Below, piece by piece: positions 8,224 through 17,450 of a DNA stretch of 64,000 nt (positions are counted from its first letter, which is position 1; each line of letters starts with the position of its first letter). The notes beneath the pieces are model-generated. The model searched no databases. It saw nothing but the letters and a program-made list of their open reading frames with translations, and had not been told where the DNA came from. The DNA comes from Bacteroidales bacterium WCE2004 (GTDB taxonomy: Bacteria > Bacteroidota > Bacteroidia > Bacteroidales > UBA932), in assembly GCA_900167895.1 (NCBI GenBank), contig FUZR01000004.1, positions 62,001 through 126,000 of the forward strand, written 5' to 3'. A program made the translations under genes and the position numbers.

Positions 8224-10578
8224 TTAGAAGACCTCCTCGACATTCTCCTTGAAGTCGTCGAAGGACGGCGTGGGGGCGTCGTTGCGCGGGCCGTTGTTGT
8301 GGCGCGGGCGGTCGCTGTGACGGCCGTCACGGCCGCCTTCGCGGCGCTCGCCGCCACGACGCTCGTCGCGGCCACGGCCACCCTCACGGCGGTCGCCGCC
8401 ACGGCGCTCACCGCGCTCACCGCGGTCGCCACGGTCGCCGCGCTCACCGCGCGGACGGCGCTCCGGCTCCTTGTAGCCTTCCGGCTTCTCGGTCAGCGCG
8501 CGCATGGAGAGGCGCATCTTGCCGGTCTTGGCGTCGATCTCGAGGAGCTTGACATCGACTTCGTCGCCGACGGCGAGGACATCCTCGACCTTCTCGGTCT
8601 TGTTCCAGGCGATCTCGGAGACGTGCAGCAGGCCTTCCTTGCCCGGCAGGATCTCGATGAACGCACCGAACTCAAGGATGCTCACGACCTTGCCGTGATA
8701 AACGGTGCCGACCTCGGGGACAGCGCAGATGCCCTTGATCCAGTCGAGTGCCTTCTGCATGTTGTCGGCGTTGTCGGAAGCGATGTCCACGACACCCTCG
8801 GTAAGGTTGGTGCCAGGGATCGGCTCCTCGTCGATGTTGATGACGCAGCCGGTCTCCTTCTGGATCTTCTGGATGGTCTCGCCACCCTTGCCGATGACGG
8901 CGCCGATGAACTCGGCGGCGATGCGGATCTGGACGATGCGGGGCACGAACGGCTTGTAGTCCGCACGCGGCTCGCTGATGGTCTTCATCATCTCGCCCAT
9001 GATGTGCATACGGCCCTGACGGGCCTGCTCGAGGGCTTTCTCGAGGACTTCGTAGGACAGGCCGTCCACCTTGATGTCCATCTGGGTGGCGGTGATACCG
9101 TCGGCGGTACCGGTGACCTTGAAGTCCATGTCGCCGAGGTGATCCTCGTCACCGAGGATGTCGGTGAGGATCGCGTAACGGTCGTTGGGACGGGTCTCGT
9201 CGGTGATCAGGCCCATGGCCACACCGGCCACCGGCTTCTTGATCTTCACGCCGGCGTCCATGAGGGCGAGGCAGCCGCCGCAGACGGAGGCCATGGAAGA
9301 AGAACCGTTGGACTCGAGGATATCGGAAACGACGCGCACGGCGTACGGGTTCTCGGGAGCCATGGGGATGACGGGCTTGAGGGCGCGCATCGCCAGGTTG
9401 CCGTGGCCGATCTCGCGACGGCCGGGGCCGCGCTGCGGCTTGGCCTCGCCGGTGGCGAACGGCGGGAAGTTGTAGTGGAGCACGAACTGCTGGTCCTCCT
9501 GGATCAGCACCTCGTCCATCTCCTTCATATCCATCTTGGTGCCGAGGGTGACGGTCGCGAGGGACTGCGTCTCGCCGCGGGTGAAGATGGCGGAGCCGTG
9601 GGCGCAGGGGAGGTAGTCCACCTCGCACCAGATCGGACGGACCTGGTCGCAGACGCGGCCGTCCAGACGGATGCCCTCGTCGAGGATCATGTTGCGCATG
9701 GCTTCCTTCTCCTCGGCGTGGTAGTAACGCTCCACGAGCGGGGTCTTCTCCTCGAGCTGCTCCTCGGGAATGGTGGCGAGGAACTCCTCCTTGATGGCCT
9801 TGAAGCCCTCTTCACGCTCCTTCTTGGGCTTGGCGGACTTGGCCAGGGCGTAGCACTTGTCGTAGCAGAAGTCGTGGACGGCCTTCTTGAGGTCCTCGTC
9901 CTCGACGTCGTGCGGATAGTCGCGCTTGTTGACGTCGGTGCCGAGCTCGTGCATGAGCTCCTTCTGCACGCGGCAGTGCTTCTTGATCTCTTCGTGGGCG
10001 AACTTGATGGCCTCGAGCATGTCGTGCTCGCTGACCTCGTTCATCTCACCTTCGACCATCATGATGTTCTCCTCGGTGGCGGCGACCATCAGTTCGAGGT
10101 CGGAATCCTTCATCTGGGAGAAGTTCGGGTTGATGACGAATTCGCCGTTGATGCGGCTCACGCGCACTTCGGAGACCGGGCCGCCGAACGGCAGGTCGGA
10201 AGAGGCGAGGGCGCAGGAGGCGGCCAGGCCGGCGAGGGCGTCGGGCTGGATGTCCTTCTCGGCGGAAATCAGGCTGATGTTCACAAAGACTTCCAGGTGG
10301 AAGTCATCCGGCCACAGCGGGCGGATGGGGCGGTCCACCAGGCGGGCGATGAGCACCTCGTAGTCGGAGGGTTTGCTCTCGCGCTTCATAAAGCCGCCGG
10401 GGAAACGTCCCGCGGCATAGTACTTCTCACGGTAGTCCACGGTGAGAGGCATGAAATCGGTGCCTTCCTTGACTTCTTCGGCACAGGTCACGGTGGCGAG
10501 GACCATGGTGCCTCCCATCTTGACAACGGCGGAGCCGGCGGCCTGCTTGGCCAGTTTGCCGGTCTCGATCTCGATCAC
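8224..10578 (-). CDS. pnp: Polyribonucleotide nucleotidyltransferase (PNPase)
   Basis: 3'-to-5' phosphorolytic exoribonuclease of mRNA turnover. Two RNase PH domains are followed by a KH domain ([10 protein letters not shown], near residue 560), an S1 domain ([22 protein letters not shown], near 625-690) and an unusual tail from about residue 702 made of Arg/Gly/Asp/Glu repeats such as [16 protein letters not shown]. The coordinate given uses GTG at 10578 because no ATG is in frame. Family-like residues (EKIELADGR) continue upstream of that GTG, and an ATG at 10607 would be in frame if one base were added, so the true start is probably 10607 with a frameshift or sequence error. Downstream of rpsO, as in most bacteria. 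Confidence 0.95.
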   Translation of the reverse strand: MIEIETGKLAKQAAGSAVVKMGGTMVLATVTCAEEVKEGTDFMPLTVDYREKYYAAGRFPGGFMKRESKPSDYEVLIARLVDRPIRPLWPDDFHLEVFVNISLISAEKDIQPDALAGLAASCALASSDLPFGGPVSEVRVSRINGEFVINPNFSQMKDSDLELMVAATEENIMMVEGEMNEVSEHDMLEAIKFAHEEIKKHCRVQKELMHELGTDVNKRDYPHDVEDEDLKKAVHDFCYDKCYALAKSAKPKKEREEGFKAIKEEFLATIPEEQLEEKTPLVERYYHAEEKEAMRNMILDEGIRLDGRVCDQVRPIWCEVDYLPCAHGSAIFTRGETQSLATVTLGTKMDMKEMDEVLIQEDQQFVLHYNFPPFATGEAKPQRGPGRREIGHGNLAMRALKPVIPMAPENPYAVRVVSDILESNGSSSMASVCGGCLALMDAGVKIKKPVAGVAMGLITDETRPNDRYAILTDILGDEDHLGDMDFKVTGTADGITATQMDIKVDGLSYEVLEKALEQARQGRMHIMGEMMKTISEPRADYKPFVPRIVQIRIAAEFIGAVIGKGGETIQKIQKETGCVINIDEEPIPGTNLTEGVVDIASDNADNMQKALDWIKGICAVPEVGTVYHGKVVSILEFGAFIEILPGKEGLLHVSEIAWNKTEKVEDVLAVGDEVDVKLLEIDAKTGKMRLSMRALTEKPEGYKEPERRPRGERGDRGDRGERGERRGGDRREGGRGRDERRGGERREGGRDGRHSDRPRHNNGPRNDAPTPSFDDFKENVEEVF

Positions 10579-10607
10579 GCGGCCGTCCGCGAGCTCGATC
10601 TTCTCAT
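10575..10607 (-). other. Ten-codon ORF overlapping the pnp GTG start
   Basis: ATG at 10607 opens a frame encoding [10 protein letters not shown] whose TGA overlaps the GTG used for pnp (GTGA). Either a coupled leader peptide, or, more likely, the true pnp start separated from its frame by one missing base. Confidence 0.35.
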
Positions 10608-10648
10608 TACTGTTTCTCTATTGCGTCTTTTACGTCTTCTATCAAAAA

Positions 10649-10676
10649 GGGGATGGTCCCGATGGGCACCATCCCC
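10649..10676 (-). terminator. Terminator/attenuator between rpsO and pnp
   Basis: On the minus strand GGGGATGGT pairs with ACCATCCCC across a 10-nt loop and is followed by TTTTT. It lies just after the rpsO stop. No separate pnp promoter was seen, so pnp probably depends on read-through, as with the terminator between these genes in E. coli. Confidence 0.8.
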
Positions 10677-10694
10677 CAGTTGTTTCCTATCTGC

Positions 10695-10970
10695 TTATCG
10701 ACGGAGACCGAGCTCCTTGACGATGTTGCGGTATCTCTCGATGTCCATCTCCTGGAGGTAGTCCAGGATCTGGCGGCGCTTACCGACGAGGCGGAGAAGG
10801 GAACGACGGGTAACCACGTCCTTCTTGTTCTTCTTCACGTGCTCGGTAAGGTGAGCGATACGGTAGGAAAATAAAGCAACCTGACTCTCAGGAGAGCCGG
10901 TGTCCTTATTGGACTTCCCGTACTTCGCGAAAATCTCTTGCTTCTTCTCAGGCATCAAATATTCAGCCAT
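10695..10970 (-). CDS. rpsO: 30S ribosomal protein S15
   Basis: Primary 16S rRNA-binding protein of the small-subunit platform. The 91 residues match S15 throughout, including the conserved [21 protein letters not shown] and [17 protein letters not shown] blocks. The start [14 protein letters not shown] at 10970 gives the usual length; an ATG at codon 6 would also fit. A promoter at 11033-11040 gives a leader of roughly 55-60 nt, enough for the autoregulatory RNA structures S15 often uses, though no fold was identified. Followed by a terminator and then pnp. Confidence 0.97.
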   Translation of the reverse strand: MAEYLMPEKKQEIFAKYGKSNKDTGSPESQVALFSYRIAHLTEHVKKNKKDVVTRRSLLRLVGKRRQILDYLQEMDIERYRNIVKELGLRR

Positions 10971-11032
10971 CTCAGCAAAAAAATTATAGGGTTAATACTC
11001 AAATCTTTCTCCGATAAAGCGGAAAAAGCGTG

Positions 11033-11040
11033 CAAATTTA
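11033..11040 (-). promoter_or_regulatory. -7 promoter element for rpsO-pnp
   Basis: Minus strand TAAATTTG fits TAnnTTTG; it lies 63 nt before the rpsO start and 2 bp from the divergent element at 11043-11050. Confidence 0.65.
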
Positions 11041-11042
11041 GT

Positions 11043-11050
11043 TATATTTG
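11043..11050 (+). promoter_or_regulatory. -7 promoter element for the 11-17 kb envelope operon
   Basis: TATATTTG, exact TAnnTTTG match. The first ATG is at 11160, so the leader is about 100 nt; no known riboswitch was recognised in it. Confidence 0.65.
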
Positions 11051-11159
11051 TCGAAATTCCAAAGCATTGCAATGAATTTCATCGGGATACGCAGTATTCC
11101 GAATCCCTCCTCGTTATAAAGGAGGCAATTGAATACTAAAACTATACTTCATACAATTG

Positions 11160-11885
11160 ATGAAAAAGTTCACTGTTCTGACCGGGGCCCTCATCTCCCT
11201 GCTGGTCTGTTCCGCGCCCGCGCGCGCACAGGCACCCGACGCCATCCAGGCGTACCAGCAGACGGCCGGCGCCCGGTCCATCCTCTTCCGTGGCAAGCAG
11301 GCGGCCAACTACACGTTCGCCTTCAACGGAACCCCTTTCCTGGACGACGGCTCGTACATGGTCGGTGACATCACCTTCGAAGGAAACGTCTACTACGGCA
11401 TTTCCTTCAAGATCAACGCCCATACCCAGCGGGCCCATGTAAAACTGGCGACGACGCCCCTGTCCGTCGAGATCGCGCCCGGGCGGCTCTCCGCCATCGA
11501 GACGGGCGACCGCCGCTTCGAGGGCTTCGGCCCGGACGCGGCGTTGCCGGAAGGCTTCTACGAAGTCTTCGGGACGGGGACGGAGCGGATCTACAAGCTG
11601 GTCCGGAAGGAGCTTTCCTCCTCCCTCACCGACGTCAACGGCGATTCGATCGGCTACAACGACCCCAACTACCGCGAGAACGTCTTCCAGTATTTCTCCT
11701 TCCGGACATTCTACTATTTCCGCGACGCGGAAGGACAGATAAAGCGCATCAAGAGCATCGGCGCATTGATCCGGCAATTCCCGGAGCGCAAGCGCGAACT
11801 CCGTCGGGCCGTCAACAAGGCCGGCTACGGCCGGAAGAGATTCGACGACGCCTGCCGGCTCATCCTTAATCTGACCAGCCGATGA
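11160..11885 (+). CDS. Secreted protein of unknown function, first gene of TonB-receptor operon
   Basis: A 241-residue protein with a clear signal peptide (MKKFTVLTGALISLLVCSAPARA, cut after ARA or AQA). The mature part has an internal stretch of alternating beta-type residues (NYTFAFNGTPFLDDGSYMVGD) and a basic, helical C-terminus with FPERKRELRRAVNKAG. No family was recognised. Its stop overlaps the receptor start (ATGA), implying translational coupling and a joint role at the cell envelope with the receptor, DUF4249 lipoprotein and MG2 protein that follow. Periplasmic or outer-membrane location is inferred from the signal peptide. Confidence 0.8.
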   Translation: MKKFTVLTGALISLLVCSAPARAQAPDAIQAYQQTAGARSILFRGKQAANYTFAFNGTPFLDDGSYMVGDITFEGNVYYGISFKINAHTQRAHVKLATTPLSVEIAPGRLSAIETGDRRFEGFGPDAALPEGFYEVFGTGTERIYKLVRKELSSSLTDVNGDSIGYNDPNYRENVFQYFSFRTFYYFRDAEGQIKRIKSIGALIRQFPERKRELRRAVNKAGYGRKRFDDACRLILNLTSR

Positions 11886-14530
11886 AAAAGATATTTCTCA
11901 GCATCCTGCTGGCTGCCGCCGGCCTGGGCACCCTGTCCGCACAGACTCCCATGGAGGTCAAGCGCGTCGGACTGGACTCGCTCGTCAATTTCCTGCGCAA
12001 AGAATTCCGGCAGGAGATCTATTACGTCAAGGACGCCGCCGAGCAGTCCACGTTCAGCGTGAGCGCGCCGCGGGCGCAGTTCCTCGACGCCGCATTCGAC
12101 GCCCTGCGCGAAAAGGGCTATACCATCAGCGGCTACGGCACCGCCCGCTTCATCCTGCACGGCAAGACCGTCTACACTTCCCTGCCCGCCGGCTATTTCG
12201 ACGCCGGCCAGAAACTGGGCGACGACAGCGGGCTGCAGCGCTACCTGGCGGAGCAGAACGCCGTCGTGACCTTCCAGAACAAGGTCTATGAGATCGGCGA
12301 CGACTCGGCCAACCGCCACGGCAAGGTCTACGTCAGCGGACACGTCCGCGACGTCTCGAGCGGAGAGCCGCTCGTCGGCGTGTCGGTCTACGACGAGAAG
12401 ACGGGCGCGTACGCGATTACGGACGCCGCCGGCTTCTACCGCCTGGCCCTGCCCGTCGGCGACAACACGATCAGCCTGAGCGGCTATTCGCTGGACGACA
12501 TGCGCCTCCTGCTCAAGGTCTGGGACGACGGCGTCCTGGACGTCGTCATGAAGGAGAAGGTCCTTTCGCTGAAAGGCGCCACGGTCTCCGCGGACGCCGT
12601 CTCGCACCACCGTACCGCCAAGATCGGCATCGAGCGCGTGCGGATGGAGGTAATCAACAAGATTCCCTCCGCCTTCGGCGAAGGCGACATCATCCAGGCC
12701 GTCCTCACCCTGCCGGGCGTGAAGTCCGTGGGCGAGGCCTCCACCGGCTTCAACGTCCGGGGCGGCTCCACCGACCAGAACCTCATCCTGTTCAACGACG
12801 GCACGGTCTACAACCCCACGCACCTGTTCGGCATCTTCTCCGCCTTCAACCCCGACGTCGTCAGCGAAGTGGAGCTCTACAAGAGCAGCATCCCCGCCGA
12901 GTTCGGCGGGCGCATCTCCTCCGTCCTCGACGTCCGCTCCCGCGAAGGCAACGCCAAGAAGATCTCCGGCTCGATGGGCATCGGCCTGCTGACCAGCCGC
13001 TTCCAGCTCGAGGGCCCGATCGTGCCCGACCGGACCACCTTCGTCCTGGGCGCGCGCACGTCCTATTCCAACTGGCTCCTCAAGCTGCTCCCGGAGAACA
13101 GCGAGTATTCCGGCAGCACGGCCGACTTCAGCGACATCAACGCCTCCCTGACCCACAAGCTCAACGAGAACAATTCGCTGCACGCCTATTTCTACTGGTC
13201 CCTGGACGGCTTCAAGTTCTCCCGGGATCCGGCCTTCCGCTACGCCAACCTCAACGCTTCGCTGAAATGGCGCAGCCGCCTGGGCCCCCGCCTCAACCTG
13301 GTCGCCACGGCCGGATATGACCGCTATGGCGCCCGGCTGGACAACAGCCTGCGGAACAACAAGAAGTCCGGCTACCGCGTCAGGACGCGGATCGGACAAG
13401 TCTTCGGCAAGCTGAATTTCCGCTATGCGCTGAACGACATGCACAACCTCTCCTTCGGCGCAGACGTCATCCGCTACGACGTGCTGCCCGGAGCGATGTC
13501 CCCGCTCTACGAAAGTGAATCGCTTGTCAGGACCTGGTCGCTGCCCACGCAGAACGCATTCGAGCCGGCCCTGTTCGTCAGCGACAGCTGGAACGTCAGC
13601 CAGCGCCTGACCCTCGAGGGAGGCATCCGGCTCAGCAGCCTGCTCGTCGGGCGGCCGGTCAAGTTCTATCTCTCCCCCGAATTCCGCGTCGCTGGCAAAT
13701 ACTCCTTCCGCGACAACTTGTCGGTCAAGGCGGGATTCAACACGATGAGCCAGCATATCCACCTCATCTCCAATACGTCTTCCATCTCCCCGATCGACAC
13801 CTGGCAACTCTCCGACAGCCGCATCCGGCCCCAGTACGGCTGGCAGACGGCCGCCGGCCTGTACTGGACCGTCGCCGACGGCACCGTGGACCTGACCCTG
13901 GAAGGCTACTACAAGCGCACCAGCCACCAGCTGGACTACAAGTCCGGCGCCACCACGATGATGAACCCGGACCTCGCGGACGACCTGGTGGAGACCTACG
14001 GCAAGGCCTACGGCGTCGAGCTGATGGCCAAGAAGACCTCCGGCAAGCTGACCGGATGGGCTTCCTACTCCTATTCCCGCTCGATGCTGCGCGAGATGTA
14101 TGACCGCGGCATGGAGACCATCAACGGCGGGGCCTGGTACAACGCCCCGTACGACAAGCCCCACGAGTTCAAGCTGACGGGCAACTACAAGTTCACCCAC
14201 CGCTACTCCATGTCGGTCAACGTCGACTACGCGACGGGGCGCCCCGTCACCATCCCCATCGGTACGTTCAGCTATGGCGGCGGCGAGCGGCTCGCCTATT
14301 CGCTGCGCAACACCTACCGCATCCCAGATTACTTCCGCCTGGACCTCGCTGTCAACATCGAGCCGGGACACTATCTGAAGCAGTTCTCCCATATGTCCTG
14401 GACCATCGGCGTCTACAACGTGACCGCCCATAAGAACGCCTATTCGGTCTTCTTCGAAGGGACGAAAAGCTATCTTCTCTCGGTCTTCGCCTACCCGATC
14501 CCTTATATCAACCTCAACCTGAAGTTCTGA
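11882..14530 (+). CDS. TonB-dependent outer membrane receptor
   Basis: An 882-residue receptor with signal peptide (MKKIFLSILLAAAGLGTLSAQ). After it come an STN-like region (about 25-100), a carboxypeptidase-D regulatory-like Ig domain (about 150-225, VSGHVRDVSSGEPLVGVSVY), a plug (about 245-365, with GFNVRGGSTDQNLILFNDG and AEFGGRISSVLDVRSREG) and a beta-barrel ending in an aromatic-rich strand with C-terminal Phe. It differs from SusC types and is of the kind that pairs with DUF4249 lipoproteins, which indeed follows. Import would need ExbBD-TonB, encoded at 44-46 kb. The ligand is unknown. Confidence 0.9.
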   Translation: MKKIFLSILLAAAGLGTLSAQTPMEVKRVGLDSLVNFLRKEFRQEIYYVKDAAEQSTFSVSAPRAQFLDAAFDALREKGYTISGYGTARFILHGKTVYTSLPAGYFDAGQKLGDDSGLQRYLAEQNAVVTFQNKVYEIGDDSANRHGKVYVSGHVRDVSSGEPLVGVSVYDEKTGAYAITDAAGFYRLALPVGDNTISLSGYSLDDMRLLLKVWDDGVLDVVMKEKVLSLKGATVSADAVSHHRTAKIGIERVRMEVINKIPSAFGEGDIIQAVLTLPGVKSVGEASTGFNVRGGSTDQNLILFNDGTVYNPTHLFGIFSAFNPDVVSEVELYKSSIPAEFGGRISSVLDVRSREGNAKKISGSMGIGLLTSRFQLEGPIVPDRTTFVLGARTSYSNWLLKLLPENSEYSGSTADFSDINASLTHKLNENNSLHAYFYWSLDGFKFSRDPAFRYANLNASLKWRSRLGPRLNLVATAGYDRYGARLDNSLRNNKKSGYRVRTRIGQVFGKLNFRYALNDMHNLSFGADVIRYDVLPGAMSPLYESESLVRTWSLPTQNAFEPALFVSDSWNVSQRLTLEGGIRLSSLLVGRPVKFYLSPEFRVAGKYSFRDNLSVKAGFNTMSQHIHLISNTSSISPIDTWQLSDSRIRPQYGWQTAAGLYWTVADGTVDLTLEGYYKRTSHQLDYKSGATTMMNPDLADDLVETYGKAYGVELMAKKTSGKLTGWASYSYSRSMLREMYDRGMETINGGAWYNAPYDKPHEFKLTGNYKFTHRYSMSVNVDYATGRPVTIPIGTFSYGGGERLAYSLRNTYRIPDYFRLDLAVNIEPGHYLKQFSHMSWTIGVYNVTAHKNAYSVFFEGTKSYLLSVFAYPIPYINLNLKF

Positions 14531-15768
14531 TGACTATATATAGATTTCTCCGCGCCGCCGCATCCGTTCTCCTGGCGCTGACGATGAACTCCTGCATTTT
14601 CCCCTTCGATACCGACTTCGAGGGGCAGACCGGCGAGTATCCGCTCGTCGTGGAAGGAGACATCATGATCGGCGGCACCACGACCGTCAGCCTGGACCGC
14701 GTCCGGCCTTTCAAGGAACTGAAGGAAGAGCAGTGGGAACGTTATATCATGACCAATGTCGAAGCGTATATCGAAGGAGAAGACGGCACCCGCGTCGAAG
14801 GGGATCTCTACACCCCCTATGACTACTTTTCTTCCTCCTACTACTTCAGCGCTCCGACGGCGACGATCCACTTCGACACACAGGATCTCCGCCCCGACCA
14901 GCGCTATCGCCTGCACCTGAAGGTCTTCTGCAGAGGCGCGGATGCGCCCGACACGTACGAAACCGACTGGGTGTCGGTCAGTCCGACCCCGGTCATCGAC
15001 GGGCTGACCTACCAGGCGAACATCCCGGACGAGGAGCTGGAAATCGGCCTGAGCATGCATTGCCGCGGCGCGCACCACTTCCGCTGGTCCTTCGAAGAGG
15101 ACTGGGAATTCCACGCCGAACTCAACTCTTACTTCATGTTCGATCCGGAGACCAGCCTTGTCAGGCCCTATGACGACTACCAGGCCCAGAACACCTATCG
15201 CTGCTGGGCGCATGAGCAGGATTACGAAGCCCGGACCTTCAGCACGACCTACCAGATCGACGACCGTTTCGAGGACCTGAAATTCCACACGGTCAGCCTG
15301 AGAAACAAGCGGCTCCAGACGCTGTACCGGATCCGGGTCCACCTGTCGGCCCTCAGCGACGACGCCTACACCTACTGGGAAACCATGCGGCGGAACAGCG
15401 AGGAGCAGGGATCCCTGTTCGCGCCCACGCCCAGCCAGTTGCCCGGCAACATCCATTGCACCTCGAACCCTTCCGCCCAGGTCATCGGCTATGTGGACGC
15501 CTGCCAGGAAATCGTGGGCGAGATGTATTATGACAACTCCCAGGACCATTTCTTCATCCCCGGGAAGATCTTCCTGTTCGAAGCCGTCCAGCTCCCGAAC
15601 ATCGAGATGTGGAACTCCGACTGCTACTACAATCAGCATTACCGGCCTTATCAGTCCGTCAGCGTCGACTTCGGCCAGACGGAATACCTCTGGGCGCCTG
15701 ATTTCTGCGTCGACTGCCGGCGCAACGGAGGCACCAAAAACAAACCCGCAGACTGGCCCCGCGATTAA
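14530..15768 (+). CDS. DUF4249 family outer-membrane lipoprotein
   Basis: A 412-residue lipoprotein: signal sequence with lipobox LTMNSC puts the lipidated Cys at residue 22. The mature protein opens with LVVEGDIMIGGTTTVSLDRV, typical of DUF4249, a family found almost only next to TonB receptors in Bacteroidota. Its first base is shared with the receptor stop codon, so the pair is translationally coupled. By analogy to SusD-SusC pairs it may act as the surface or periplasmic partner of the receptor, but no ligand is known for this family. Confidence 0.85.
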   Translation: MTIYRFLRAAASVLLALTMNSCIFPFDTDFEGQTGEYPLVVEGDIMIGGTTTVSLDRVRPFKELKEEQWERYIMTNVEAYIEGEDGTRVEGDLYTPYDYFSSSYYFSAPTATIHFDTQDLRPDQRYRLHLKVFCRGADAPDTYETDWVSVSPTPVIDGLTYQANIPDEELEIGLSMHCRGAHHFRWSFEEDWEFHAELNSYFMFDPETSLVRPYDDYQAQNTYRCWAHEQDYEARTFSTTYQIDDRFEDLKFHTVSLRNKRLQTLYRIRVHLSALSDDAYTYWETMRRNSEEQGSLFAPTPSQLPGNIHCTSNPSAQVIGYVDACQEIVGEMYYDNSQDHFFIPGKIFLFEAVQLPNIEMWNSDCYYNQHYRPYQSVSVDFGQTEYLWAPDFCVDCRRNGGTKNKPADWPRD

Positions 15769-15776
15769 TACCTGCC

Positions 15777-17450
15777 ATGAAAAAGATTCTGATTTCCCTG
15801 TTTTTCCTGATCGGATTCCTGCCCGCACTTCCGGGCGCGGAACCGTTGCGCGAACGCGTATTTATATCGACCGACAAAGACGTCTATGTGGCCGGCGACG
15901 CCGTCTGGCTGTCCGCCTGGTGCCTGGACGCCGGCTCCGGCCGGCTGTCGACCTTCAGCAAGACGGCCTACGTGGAGGTCCATTCCCCGACCGGGATGGT
16001 CCAGACGGCCAAAGTCGCCCTGGAGGGCGGTCGCGGCGCAGGGCGGCTGATCCTGCCGAATTCCCTGCCCACCGGCAACTACCGGCTTTTCGCCTACACC
16101 CGTCAGGGCGCTTCCGAAGAAGGTTTCGACCCGCTCACCGGCGCCAGGACCCTGTCCGTGTTCAACACCTTCAGCACCGGGCGGCAGGAGAACGTGAAGG
16201 TCGTCGCCCAGGCGCCGCAGGCCCCGTCCGTCCCCGCCCGGGGGGCGCTCGGGATCGAGGGGGGCCAGGCCGCCCGGAACGACACCGTCCGGATCGCGCT
16301 GACCAACCACGGGACGGAGCCGGTCAGTTTCAGCCTGAGCGTCCGGCACGACGACGGCATCCCCGCCCCGGCGGGCGCGCACGTCGCCGACTTCGTCAGT
16401 GCGCTGAAGGCGCTGCCCGCCGCCCGCGGCTTTGACGCCGGCGTCATCCCCGAATACGAGGGCGAAATCATCCGCGCCCGCGTGACCGGCACCGACGCCG
16501 ACGGCCTCCGGTCCATGCCGGGCAAGAACGCCTTCCTCTCCGCGCCGGGTTCCGGCGAGAACTTCTACTCGGAGATGATCGACGACAACGCCCAGGTCAC
16601 TTTCTTCACGTCCAACATCTACGGCGACCGGGAGCTCTTCCTCGAGATCGAGGAATCCCAAACCGGACACCTGGAGCTGGTCAGCCCGTTCCTCGACCTG
16701 CCGGCCGGCGAGATCGCGCCCCTGCAGCTCTGGTCCGGCTGGGGCCCCGCGCTCGAGCAGCGCGGCCTGTCGATGCAGCTGGAGAAGAATTTCAACGCAG
16801 ATACGCTCTATACCCTCCTTCCCCTGCGCACGCACCCGTTGTTTGATGAACGCACGCGCACGCGCTATGTCCTGGACGATTATACCCGGTTCCCGCTGAT
16901 GGAAGAACTCTTCATCGAGTTCATTTCCGAGATCCGCGCCCGGACCGTGAACGGCCACCGGGTCATCCAGGTCCGCGCGAAGGACTTGATGGACGCGTAC
17001 AGCTATTCTGCGAACAATGCACTGATCCTGCTGGACGGCATTCCCGTCCTGGACCACGAGCGCATCTTCGGCTATGACCCGTTGCTCGTGCAGTATGTCG
17101 ACATCTACGAAAATACCTTCTTCTTCGGTTCCCGGATCTATTCGGGCGTGGCCAATTTCGTGACCTACAAGGGCACGCTCCCCTCGATGAAGTTCGCGGA
17201 CAACGTCCGCATCGTCGACTTCCAGGGATGCTCCCTGCCGCTCGCCTTCACCTGCAGCGACTTCGGCTCCGACTACCCGGACTACCGGCAGACCATCTAC
17301 TGGCATCCGGCTTTGACCCTCGCCCCGGGCGAAAGCATGGTCATCACATGCAAAACGCCCGCGTATGGCGGACGTTTCGACATTGTGACCGAAGGATTGA
17401 CCTCCGGCGGGGCGGCTGTCTGCGGACAGGCTACGCTGGACGTTCGATGA
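15777..17450 (+). CDS. MG2 (macroglobulin-type) protein with TonB-plug-like segment
   Basis: A 557-residue exported protein (signal MKKILISLFFLIGFLPALPGA). The first half is a macroglobulin MG2-like region (FISTDKDVYVAGDAVWLSAW, then GNYRLFAYTRQ). Residues about 414-465 read ALILLDGIPVLDHERIFG, VQYVDIYENTFFFGSRIYSG and VANFVTYKG, which line up with the second half of a TonB receptor plug (IDGVPV, SIEVLKD, GSR-ANGV, TTKKG). No beta-barrel follows. It is the last gene of the operon, 8 nt after the DUF4249 gene, and its end overlaps the convergent glycosyltransferase gene by 20 bp. Confidence 0.8.
   Translation: MKKILISLFFLIGFLPALPGAEPLRERVFISTDKDVYVAGDAVWLSAWCLDAGSGRLSTFSKTAYVEVHSPTGMVQTAKVALEGGRGAGRLILPNSLPTGNYRLFAYTRQGASEEGFDPLTGARTLSVFNTFSTGRQENVKVVAQAPQAPSVPARGALGIEGGQAARNDTVRIALTNHGTEPVSFSLSVRHDDGIPAPAGAHVADFVSALKALPAARGFDAGVIPEYEGEIIRARVTGTDADGLRSMPGKNAFLSAPGSGENFYSEMIDDNAQVTFFTSNIYGDRELFLEIEESQTGHLELVSPFLDLPAGEIAPLQLWSGWGPALEQRGLSMQLEKNFNADTLYTLLPLRTHPLFDERTRTRYVLDDYTRFPLMEELFIEFISEIRARTVNGHRVIQVRAKDLMDAYSYSANNALILLDGIPVLDHERIFGYDPLLVQYVDIYENTFFFGSRIYSGVANFVTYKGTLPSMKFADNVRIVDFQGCSLPLAFTCSDFGSDYPDYRQTIYWHPALTLAPGESMVITCKTPAYGGRFDIVTEGLTSGGAAVCGQATLDVR

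Noticed and set aside
11825..14431. 868-codon open frame on the minus strand opposite the TonB receptor
   Set aside because: It mirrors the receptor gene in a GC-rich genome, has low-complexity composition (many V, G, A, E, H, R) and no recognisable motif; the receptor frame is clearly coding.
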